From positions 1 through 6,480 of the forward strand of contig CAJYOV010000016.1 in assembly GCA_913776405.1 (NCBI GenBank): a stretch of DNA of 6,480 bases. Reading direction: 5' to 3'. A program made the translations under genes and the position numbers. A model generated the notes under the pieces. It saw nothing but the letters and a program-made list of their open reading frames with translations, did no database searches and had not been told where the DNA came from. This DNA is from Pseudobdellovibrionaceae bacterium. Lineage in GTDB: Bacteria > Bdellovibrionota > Bdellovibrionia > Bdellovibrionales > JAMPXM01. This document shows, piece by piece, positions 1 through 5,699 of the stretch (the first letter of the stretch is position 1; every line of letters starts with the position of its first letter).

Positions 1-2214
1 CGACGAGCGGATAAGTTCTTTTACGAACTTCTCTTCTTCTTCGCGGATGCGCTTGTAGTTCTCTTCGCCTTTTAAGATCTTCACGATCTCGGCGACGTCT
101 TCGGCCTCAGCTACACGCATCTCTTTAATGCTAGCGGCTTCGAGGTCAGGGCTATAAGCGTTGATCTTATCGCGTAACTTGCTTAAGCGTTCGATCATCG
201 AGTTCTCGCGAGCAGTGTACGCGATAATCGCGTCTTCGTTGAGACCGAGGCCTTTTGGCGCCGGGGTGCGAACAAAGTCGAGATCGTTATTGAAGCGAAG
301 AAGCCATTTCTGTTGGTTCAGAATGTCAGATTTCACTTCGTAGTACTTCTTCATGTACAGGATGTTGTCCGTGTAATTGTCGTGGAACGAATCGCCATAG
401 AGCGGTGATTTTTCCGGGTGGAACACGGACGCAATACGACGCTCTTCCACTTTCTCGTTAGCGTAGGTCGCTGACTGAGCTTTGAAGTGGTTATAGATCT
501 CGTTTCCGTAAACCATGCAGAGAACGACGACCGCAGTCGCTACGGCGAAGGCGATCTTGTAGTTCCGCTTTTGGCGGTCCTCTTTTGACTTCACCGGCGG
601 TGCGAGTTCGTCAACGATTGGCGCCGAGAACGTGCTCGCTTCGTTTAAGAGCGACTCACGAGTTGCGGCTTCGATCGCGGCTTTCACACGTGCGCCAGCC
701 ATGTTCGGATCTTCCATCAGCTGATTGAGCGATGGAAGAATCTTCGCGGAAATCCGCTGTGAGAGTTCGACAACGCGGATTTTGCGTGTCTCTTCGTAGC
801 GTTTTTCTTCGTCGGCAATTCGTTTTTGAACTTCTTCAAGGGCTTTCAGCTTGCTCTTCGCAAGGTCGTTTTCTTGACCTTTCTTTGAGCTCTCGAATTC
901 CAAGATCGACTTTGAACGCATATCTTCGAGCTCGCGCTCGATGTTCTTCTGCTGATCATCCCGACGCTTTTGAAGAGCGGCTAGGTCTTTTTCGGCCTTC
1001 GCAGACTCAAGCGTGATCTGATCCATGCGTGCGATCATCTTACGAACGTTGTCGACTTCTTTGTTATTACGCTCAAGCTCTTTGCGAGCTTGAGTTGTAA
1101 TCGTGTCGAGCTCTTTAAGCTCAGCCACAAGCGAATCTCGTTTTTCTTGTAGGGGAGTGAGCTCGGCTTTCACCGTGACCACTTCGCTTTCGAGTTTTGC
1201 GCGGGCGGTCACCACTTCGGCTTTCAAAGTCTCAATCTCTTGAGCCTTTTCTGCCATAATGCGTGTGCGATCGCGTTCGGCGTCTTGGCGTGCCGTATCG
1301 ATGATTTCTTGGCGCTTCGAGGCCATTTCTTTTTGGAAGTTTTCTTGAAGCGTCGAGAGTGTAGCTGTGTGCTTTTTGAGAGCTTCTTGGTGCGTCTGAC
1401 GAGCTTCTTCAGTCGCGGCAAGGCGAATCCGCGAAGACTCATCTTGTGCCTCTTGAAGTGTTTTGCGCGCGCGCATCTCGGCGTCTTGAACAAGCGCAAA
1501 AGCTTTCTCCTGAGCCATGCGAGTTTGTGTCTCGACGTACTCGCTCGCTTCTTCGTAGTCTTTTGCGATCTTCTTCTGCGCTTCCATCATGTAATGGTCA
1601 GCGTCTTTGGCATACTTCAGACGTTCCGTCGAAGCGGCTAGTTCGGCTTCTTGGCGCAAGCTTGCGATTTCGACTTCGAGCGCTTGTTTCTTCTGCTGAA
1701 GATCCATCAGTGCGCGAGTTTTGACCGACTCAGCTTCTTTACGTGCTTCGAGCAAAATCTTTTCGGCTTCGATCGCCGCACGTGCTTTTTCTTTTTCGAA
1801 TTGCTCTTTCGCGCGGCGCTCAGCCTGAACGGCGAGGTCCTGCATCGAAGACGCCATGCTCTTCTGCTTCATTTCAGCATCGAGCATCTCAAACGGCTTC
1901 GGAATAGAAAGAATTTGGAATTCGTGAGGAGCCAGGCCGATTTTAACGACGTCGTTCGGGTGAACGACGATCGGCATGCCTGGTTCGATCTTCTGGCCAT
2001 TGATCATCGTGCCGTTACCGGATTTCATATCGGTAACGAAGATGCTCGGGCCGCGAAGCTCGACGCTCAAATGGCTTCGGCTTACGGATGCCTCCGTAAG
2101 TGGAAGATCGGCGTCTTCCGTACGACCGATCATAAACGAAGTCTTCTCAATTAAATGAGTGCGATCTTCTTCAGCCGTTTTAATTCGAACCAAACAAGTC
2201 CAAATCGTTGCCAT
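1..2214 (-). CDS. FHA-domain, long coiled-coil, membrane-anchored protein (3' end beyond window)
   Basis: The frame is open from the ATG at 2214 to the window edge (738 codons, no stop), so the C-terminus is missing. Residues about 5-100 form an FHA domain, the fold that binds phosphothreonine peptides. The signature residues are present: G30-R31, S45-R46-x-H48, S65-G-N67-G-T69 and N72-G73. Residues about 110-480 are a charged, Ala/Glu/Lys/Gln-rich helical region typical of a coiled coil. A basic patch (542-553) precedes one hydrophobic helix at about 554-570. By the positive-inside rule the FHA domain and coil lie in the cytoplasm, and residues 572 onward lie outside the inner membrane. That outer part is polar and Tyr-rich at 599-625, and I do not recognise its fold. 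The start has a Shine-Dalgarno AAGGA nine bases upstream and lies 34 bases after the MotA-like gene, so the two are probably co-transcribed. The FHA call is firm. The role as a phospho-reader for the adjacent motor is inference. Confidence 0.93.
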   Translation of the reverse strand, partial: MATIWTCLVRIKTAEEDRTHLIEKTSFMIGRTEDADLPLTEASVSRSHLSVELRGPSIFVTDMKSGNGTMINGQKIEPGMPIVVHPNDVVKIGLAPHEFQILSIPKPFEMLDAEMKQKSMASSMQDLAVQAERRAKEQFEKEKARAAIEAEKILLEARKEAESVKTRALMDLQQKKQALEVEIASLRQEAELAASTERLKYAKDADHYMMEAQKKIAKDYEEASEYVETQTRMAQEKAFALVQDAEMRARKTLQEAQDESSRIRLAATEEARQTHQEALKKHTATLSTLQENFQKEMASKRQEIIDTARQDAERDRTRIMAEKAQEIETLKAEVVTARAKLESEVVTVKAELTPLQEKRDSLVAELKELDTITTQARKELERNNKEVDNVRKMIARMDQITLESAKAEKDLAALQKRRDDQQKNIERELEDMRSKSILEFESSKKGQENDLAKSKLKALEEVQKRIADEEKRYEETRKIRVVELSQRISAKILPSLNQLMEDPNMAGARVKAAIEAATRESLLNEASTFSAPIVDELAPPVKSKEDRQKRNYKIAFAVATAVVVLCMVYGNEIYNHFKAQSATYANEKVEERRIASVFHPEKSPLYGDSFHDNYTDNILYMKKYYEVKSDILNQQKWLLRFNNDLDFVRTPAPKGLGLNEDAIIAYTARENSMIERLSKLRDKINAYSPDLEAASIKEMRVAEAEDVAEIVKILKGEENYKRIREEEEKFVKELIRSS
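1915..2214 (-). other. FHA domain coding region (residues 1-100 of the coiled-coil protein)
   Basis: All residues usually needed for phosphothreonine recognition by FHA domains can be seen: Arg31 after Gly30, Ser45, the His of S-R-x-H at 48, Asn67 in the S-x-N-G-T loop, and N72-G73. The domain looks binding-competent rather than degenerate. It sits at the extreme N-terminus, with no kinase or other catalytic domain attached in the visible part. The domain limits are approximate. Confidence 0.92.
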
Positions 2215-2223
2215 CGAACCTAA

Positions 2224-2228
2224 TCCTT
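2224..2228 (-). promoter_or_regulatory. Ribosome binding site of the FHA gene
   Basis: On the minus strand AAGGA stands nine bases before the ATG at 2214. It lies inside the 34-base gap after the MotA-like gene and supports this start, which also places the FHA fold at the expected N-terminal distance. Confidence 0.7.
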
Positions 2229-2248
2229 ACGTCCGTGAGAGTCTAAAA

Positions 2249-3172
2249 TTACGCTGACTTTGCTCTTGTGCGCTCGAGCTCTTGATTCAAAGACGCTGTT
2301 GCGAGAGCAATCGTTGGGTCTTCGTTTTCGTCAAACGGCTTGAGGCCTGTCGGCACTTCGTTTGAATGCGAGTAGTTCCAAAGAAGATCGAGCGAGTTCT
2401 CGAAACGATCAACGATGTCTGCAAACAAACGCTCTGGCGAGAAGATCGTGTTGATCACCGTGAGCATGACCGACAACAAGATACCCGTAACCGAAGCACC
2501 CATCGACAAAGAGATATCGACCAAGAAGTGGTCCATGATCTGCTTCGTTTTCTCAGGCTGGCTCAAGTCCATACCGCCGAGTTCCGGAAGGCCGTTCATG
2601 ACGCCCAAGAACGTACCGAAGATACCGCCGATAACCAGGAGACCTGGAAGAACGTTCAAAAGATCGTTCGTCGAAACCGCAGGAATCCAACCGAACACGC
2701 GGTTAAACGCAGGGTTCTTGGCGAGAGTCGCCTTTGTGATATTCAAGAGCTTCGGTGGCTGAGTTCCGTATTTCAAGAAGCGGATCTGCTTCAGGATATC
2801 GTGAACGAGCCATGCGCAACCCATTTTGATGAGGAAGACGCGGTCGCCCGCAGTCATCATCTTATCTGGATCTTTGCCGCGCTTAACTTCGCGCTTTTCG
2901 AAAACTTCGTAGTACGTTTTTTCGAGGAGGCGTTTCGTTACAACGAAGAACGAAACGTCTTGGCGTTTGTGGTCGAGTTCGGAGTTCATGAACTCCGTCA
3001 CGCGGTCTTCAAACTCGCGAGCGAACCATTCGTGACGTTTTACCGTGTGGTAAACGAGAACGCGCATTGTCGCGCCGGCTGCGAATACGCCGAGCATAAG
3101 AGGCATGTGAACCGTGCGTCCGACGACGACGATCGTATCCAAAGCTCCGTGAACTAGTTGTTCGATACCCAT
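2249..3172 (-). CDS. MotA/TolQ/ExbB-like proton-channel subunit
   Basis: This 307-residue protein is the probable ring-forming subunit of an ion-driven inner-membrane motor, a superfamily that includes MotA, TolQ, ExbB and ZorA. Three hydrophobic helices are visible, at about 20-42, 172-196 and 222-244. The second carries a Gly-rich G-G-I-F-G-T-F-L-G run (182-190) matching the pore-helix pattern G-x-x-G-T-x-x-G of the family. The third has S-x-T-G-I-L-L-S, also in family style. Residues 43-170 form a charged, probably cytoplasmic domain. The C-terminal tail after 245 is short and acidic. MotA usually has four helices, so the three-helix layout is closer to TolQ, ExbB and ZorA. The gene starts 12 bases after the MotB-like gene, and its ribosome site overlaps that gene's stop codon, which fits coupled production of the two subunits. 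The ion used and the process driven cannot be read from the sequence. Confidence 0.88.
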   Translation of the reverse strand: MGIEQLVHGALDTIVVVGRTVHMPLMLGVFAAGATMRVLVYHTVKRHEWFAREFEDRVTEFMNSELDHKRQDVSFFVVTKRLLEKTYYEVFEKREVKRGKDPDKMMTAGDRVFLIKMGCAWLVHDILKQIRFLKYGTQPPKLLNITKATLAKNPAFNRVFGWIPAVSTNDLLNVLPGLLVIGGIFGTFLGVMNGLPELGGMDLSQPEKTKQIMDHFLVDISLSMGASVTGILLSVMLTVINTIFSPERLFADIVDRFENSLDLLWNYSHSNEVPTGLKPFDENEDPTIALATASLNQELERTRAKSA

Positions 3173-3180
3173 TGTTAATT

Positions 3181-3186
3181 CCCCTT
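3181..3186 (-). promoter_or_regulatory. Ribosome binding site overlapping the MotB-like stop codon
   Basis: AAGGGG on the minus strand lies eight bases before the ATG at 3172, and its first two bases belong to the TAA stop of the upstream gene (3185-3187). This arrangement favours translational coupling between the two motor subunits. Confidence 0.75.
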
Positions 3187-4894
3187 AGTCCTTCAAAGTA
3201 AACTTAATGATAACGCGTTGAAGTTTCGCACAGTCGTTCTTGCGACAGAACTCTTCAGCAGAGCCGGCAGCGGCCGGGTTGCGAGTGTCGTCGTTCGAGA
3301 GGAAGCTTCGGCCCGTGACTTTCACGAGTGGAAGAAGCTGCTTCTGGTGCGTGAACGACATTTTATTTTTATCGAAGACATAGTTGAAGATCGAACGAGC
3401 GCGGTTGTACGAGAGGTCGAGGTTGAAGTTGACCGCTTGACGATCCGCGGGATCGAGTGATTTCGGGTTGATGAACTTGCCCTTGTAAGTCGGGGAAGCG
3501 AAACCGACGATCTCAACCGATTGAATCTTCTGTGCAATCTTCGGGTCCTCGAACAAGCTCGCCGAATACGACGGAATCGCTTTTTGGAGGATGTCTTTCA
3601 TCTGCGGCTTCAGATCCGCGCGGCCCGTATCGAAGTACTGGTCACCGAACGAAAGCATAACGTCGCCGTTTTTGCCGTCGACATCGGCTTTAATCCCTTT
3701 TGCAGCGAACGCTTTACCGATGCTATCCGCAAGCTTCTTCTTCGCGTTCAAGTTCTCTTGAGCGCGGGCGAGTTCACCCTTAGTCGCTTGGAATTGCTTA
3801 TCGAGATCGCCGATTTTGCCTTCAAGCGCTTTCGCTTTACCTTCAGCCGCTGCGGCAAACGCACGCTCTTTCGCCGCTTTCGCATCGCCCGAGAGTTTCT
3901 CGTTTGCCAAAGCTTTGTCGAAAGCTGCTTTTTCAGCTGCTTGCTGTTTCGCAAAGCCTTCGCGGATGCCTTGCATCTCGGCTGCATGTTTGCCAGCCGC
4001 CGCATTCAAGTCGCCTTGAAGTTTCTCTTTTTCTTGGCCGAGGGCCGCGATTGAACCTTTAGCTTGATTCAACTGACCTTCAGTTTGCGCGAGGGCACCC
4101 TTAGTCTGATTAAGAGTTGCGTTTGTCGCCTGGAGCTGTTGTTCAGCCGCATCGAGTTCAGCTTGCTTGCGAGCTGTCTGCTCACGAACGGCTGCGATCT
4201 TGCCTTCCATCTCCTGTTGAAGCGCTTCTTTTTGTTGCGCGAATTTCTTCGCAGAAATCTTCTGCGCTTTGTAAGAGTCGCGAAGTTGCTTCATGCGCTT
4301 ATCGAGTTGAGATTCAAGAGTCGCGGCTTTCTGTTCGCCTTGCTTAATCTCACGCTCTTTTTGAGCCACGTCTTGTTGAAGGTCTTTGATCTCGCCAGTC
4401 TTCTCGTCGATGACTTGTTCTTTCGTATCAATCAACGTGTCACGAGTCTTGATCCGCGCTTTCGAGATCATGTTCGAGTTCACGATGTTGCGAATCATCT
4501 GCTGATACTGGTTAAGAGCTTTTTCTTTCTTCTGGTTTTCAGACGCTTGCTTCAAGAGATCTTGTCTCTCCTGATTGGCTTCGTCTTGAAGAAGGGAAAG
4601 TTTGTCCATCAACTCTTTGTAGTTGTCTTGCTCTTCAGCAGAGGCTTGTTTCGCCATGTAATCTTGCTTCAGAGTCTCGTAAGCCTGAATTTGCTTCTTC
4701 AGGTCCTCGTTCTCTTTCGAGAGCATTTTGAGGTCAGTCTGCTGTTGAATGCCGTCTGTTCCCTGTTTCAAGCTGGCTGAAACATAGAGGAGCAAGAAGA
4801 TGATCGACAAACCGAGGAACAAGTCGGAGTACGACGTCCACATGGAGTCGCCGCCGCCGTGGCCGCCCTTATGTTTGTTGTAATCAAAACCCAT
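3185..4894 (-). CDS. MotB/OmpA-like stator protein with a very long coiled coil
   Basis: The protein has 569 residues. After a short Gly/His-rich start (residues 7-15), one hydrophobic helix at about 22-41 begins S-Y-S-D-L. D24 sits where MotB (Y-A-D-F) and ZorB carry the Asp that binds the transported ion. Residues about 45-395 are Gln/Lys/Glu/Ala-rich with heptad character and should form a long periplasmic coiled coil. Residues about 400-569 are an OmpA-like peptidoglycan-binding domain, with F-D-T-G-R-A-D-L-K-P (421-430), V-E-I-V-G-F (460-465), L-S-Y-N-R-A-R-S (494-501) and a final basic beta strand. The conserved Arg (R498) is kept, but the usual Asp of the T-D-x-x-G loop is replaced by S467. 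Two cysteines (C550, C555) lie near the end. The protein is predicted to pair with the MotA-like protein encoded just downstream. MotB is about 300 residues, so the extra length is nearly all coil. The start is supported by GAGG six bases upstream. Confidence 0.9.
   Translation of the reverse strand: MGFDYNKHKGGHGGGDSMWTSYSDLFLGLSIIFLLLYVSASLKQGTDGIQQQTDLKMLSKENEDLKKQIQAYETLKQDYMAKQASAEEQDNYKELMDKLSLLQDEANQERQDLLKQASENQKKEKALNQYQQMIRNIVNSNMISKARIKTRDTLIDTKEQVIDEKTGEIKDLQQDVAQKEREIKQGEQKAATLESQLDKRMKQLRDSYKAQKISAKKFAQQKEALQQEMEGKIAAVREQTARKQAELDAAEQQLQATNATLNQTKGALAQTEGQLNQAKGSIAALGQEKEKLQGDLNAAAGKHAAEMQGIREGFAKQQAAEKAAFDKALANEKLSGDAKAAKERAFAAAAEGKAKALEGKIGDLDKQFQATKGELARAQENLNAKKKLADSIGKAFAAKGIKADVDGKNGDVMLSFGDQYFDTGRADLKPQMKDILQKAIPSYSASLFEDPKIAQKIQSVEIVGFASPTYKGKFINPKSLDPADRQAVNFNLDLSYNRARSIFNYVFDKNKMSFTHQKQLLPLVKVTGRSFLSNDDTRNPAAAGSAEEFCRKNDCAKLQRVIIKFTLKD
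3188..3697 (-). other. OmpA-like peptidoglycan-binding domain (residues 400-569)
   Basis: Family landmarks occur in order: an F-x-x-G-x-A-x-L-x-P strand-helix junction at 421-430, a G-F-A-S loop at 464-467, an N-x-x-L-S-x-x-R-A helix at about 491-499, a K-V-T-G-R strand at 525-529 and a C-terminal R-V-I-I-K-F strand. About 20 extra residues separate the G-F-A-S loop from the R-A helix compared with typical OmpA. The domain limits are approximate. Confidence 0.85.
3710..4762 (-). other. Coiled-coil spacer of the MotB-like protein (residues about 45-395)
   Basis: This region is rich in Gln, Lys, Glu and Ala, with no visible hydrophobic core sequence and few prolines. It includes loosely repeated units such as L-N-Q-T-K-G-A-L-A-Q-T-E-G-Q-L-N-Q-A-K-G at 261-280. 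At about 0.15 nm per residue a single continuous helix would be roughly 50 nm long, although breaks or folding back are possible. Confidence 0.8.
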
Positions 4895-4900
4895 TTAGAA

Positions 4901-4904
4901 CCTC
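4901..4904 (-). promoter_or_regulatory. Ribosome binding site of the MotB-like gene
   Basis: GAGG on the minus strand lies six bases before the ATG at 4894. It fixes the start 17 codons upstream of the next in-frame ATG (M18), so the Gly/His-rich N-terminus is probably made. Confidence 0.65.
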
Positions 4905-4958
4905 GTCTTTAAACTCTTTCAGTTCAAACATTCGGCAATTGTAGCGGTCATCACGAGT

Positions 4959-5699
4959 CTAGAAGCCGCCACCAGACCTCGAGTATTGCTCAGCTCGTTC
5001 TTGCGCCCGGAGAGCCGCGCGGTCGAAGCGATTTAGGACATCGGTCGTGGTCGAGGCGGGCGGTCCAGGAAGCTGTTGGAACTTTGGTGCGCCACCTTGT
5101 GATTGCTCCTGACTCGCCATCGATTCTTCGCCTTGCGCGTGTTCCGCAGCTGCGTGCTGACGAGCAGGAGTTGGCTCTGTCGAGTCACCGCCGCTCATCA
5201 TGAAGATCACCGCGAGAATCGCAGTCGCAGCGCCACCAGCGATGAAGAGCTTCGTTCGCTGATCGAGAGGCTTACGCGGTTCGCGCGGCGCTTTTTCTTT
5301 TTTCGATTTTTTAACGGGCTGTTCATCGGCCTCGGCCGTTTTGAGTTGCACGGCGCCACCTGTCGAATCAGTTCCGACCGCGAACGAGGCCACAGCCGGT
5401 TCTGCTTTTGGTGCTTCCGCTTTTTTAGGGACGTCGGCCGCTTTCGGAACATCTGGTATTTTCGGTGCTTCGGCTTTTGGAACCGGCGGCATGTCCGAAG
5501 GGAAAGAGCCGTTAGAAGGGCGTACGACTGTGCGCTCGTCGAAGGTTGCTTTTAAGTTCGAGCGCGCATGCACGACGGTTTTTTCACCGGCACCTGAATC
5601 GTTTGAGTGTTCCACCGGAGTGGGAGCCGGAGCAGGCGTGCGTGTTTGGACGACAGTAGCTTCGCTGAACGGGCTAGGAGGTGTTTCACGTTTGCTCAT
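4959..5699 (-). CDS. Single-pass membrane protein with three E-x-T-V-V motifs and a Pro/Ala/Lys-rich linker
   Basis: I do not recognise a named family for this 246-residue protein. Its order is as follows. A disordered N-terminal part (1-62) has three similar motifs, S-E-A-T-V-V (12-17), G-E-K-T-V-V (38-43) and D-E-R-T-V-V (54-59). A Pro/Ala/Lys-rich stretch follows (71-101). A strongly basic patch (129-150) precedes one hydrophobic helix (about 151-169). A polar tail rich in Gln, Ala and Ser (170-246) ends the protein. The positive-inside rule puts the three motifs in the cytoplasm and the tail in the periplasm. Acidic-x-Thr-hydrophobic peptides of this type are plausible Ser/Thr-kinase targets and FHA ligands, and an FHA protein is encoded three genes downstream, so a phospho-dependent partnership is a reasonable inference. 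The start overlaps the stop of the upstream gene (ATGA) and has a GGAGG ribosome site. The gene is followed by the widest gap of the cluster (64 bases). Confidence 0.85.
   Translation of the reverse strand: MSKRETPPSPFSEATVVQTRTPAPAPTPVEHSNDSGAGEKTVVHARSNLKATFDERTVVRPSNGSFPSDMPPVPKAEAPKIPDVPKAADVPKKAEAPKAEPAVASFAVGTDSTGGAVQLKTAEADEQPVKKSKKEKAPREPRKPLDQRTKLFIAGGAATAILAVIFMMSGGDSTEPTPARQHAAAEHAQGEESMASQEQSQGGAPKFQQLPGPPASTTTDVLNRFDRAALRAQERAEQYSRSGGGF
5397..5489 (-). repeat. Low-complexity Pro/Ala/Lys linker repeats
   Basis: Residues 71-101 of the E-x-T-V-V protein repeat short P-K-A-E-A-P-K and V-P-K-A-A-like units. They resemble the Pro/Lys/Glu linkers of TonB and TolA-type proteins, though they lie before the membrane helix here. 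This is a degenerate protein-level repeat and not an exact DNA repeat. Confidence 0.6.
5514..5666 (-). repeat. Three E-x-T-V-V peptide motifs (candidate phosphothreonine sites)
   Basis: Residues 12-62 hold three copies of the pattern acidic-x-Thr-Val-Val, with candidate phospho-acceptors T15, T41 and T57. The sequence between copies is not conserved, so the five-residue core appears to be under selection rather than recently duplicated. Phosphorylation is inferred from motif style and from the FHA protein in the same cluster. Confidence 0.6.

Noticed and set aside
1240..2154. Overlapping plus-strand frames opposite the FHA gene
   Set aside because: The opposite strand encodes an intact FHA domain and coiled coil in one continuous frame, so these are by-products of its codon bias.
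2366..3157. Plus-strand open frame of 263 codons opposite the MotA-like gene
   Set aside because: Its composition is Arg/His/Glu-rich with no motif, and it lies fully opposite a gene with clear family features.
4064..4780. Long plus-strand open frame of 238 codons opposite the MotB-like gene
   Set aside because: It is the antisense shadow of the Gln/Lys/Glu-rich coiled coil, which yields Leu/Phe/Arg-rich nonsense. No ribosome site or recognisable domain was seen.
4895..4958. Internal promoter or weak hairpin between the E-x-T-V-V gene and the MotB-like gene
   Set aside because: A TACAAT at 4938-4943 (minus strand) resembles a -10 box but has no fitting -35. A 7-base A/U-rich stem (arms 4922-4928 and 4908-4914, one G-U pair) is too weak to call a terminator or control element.
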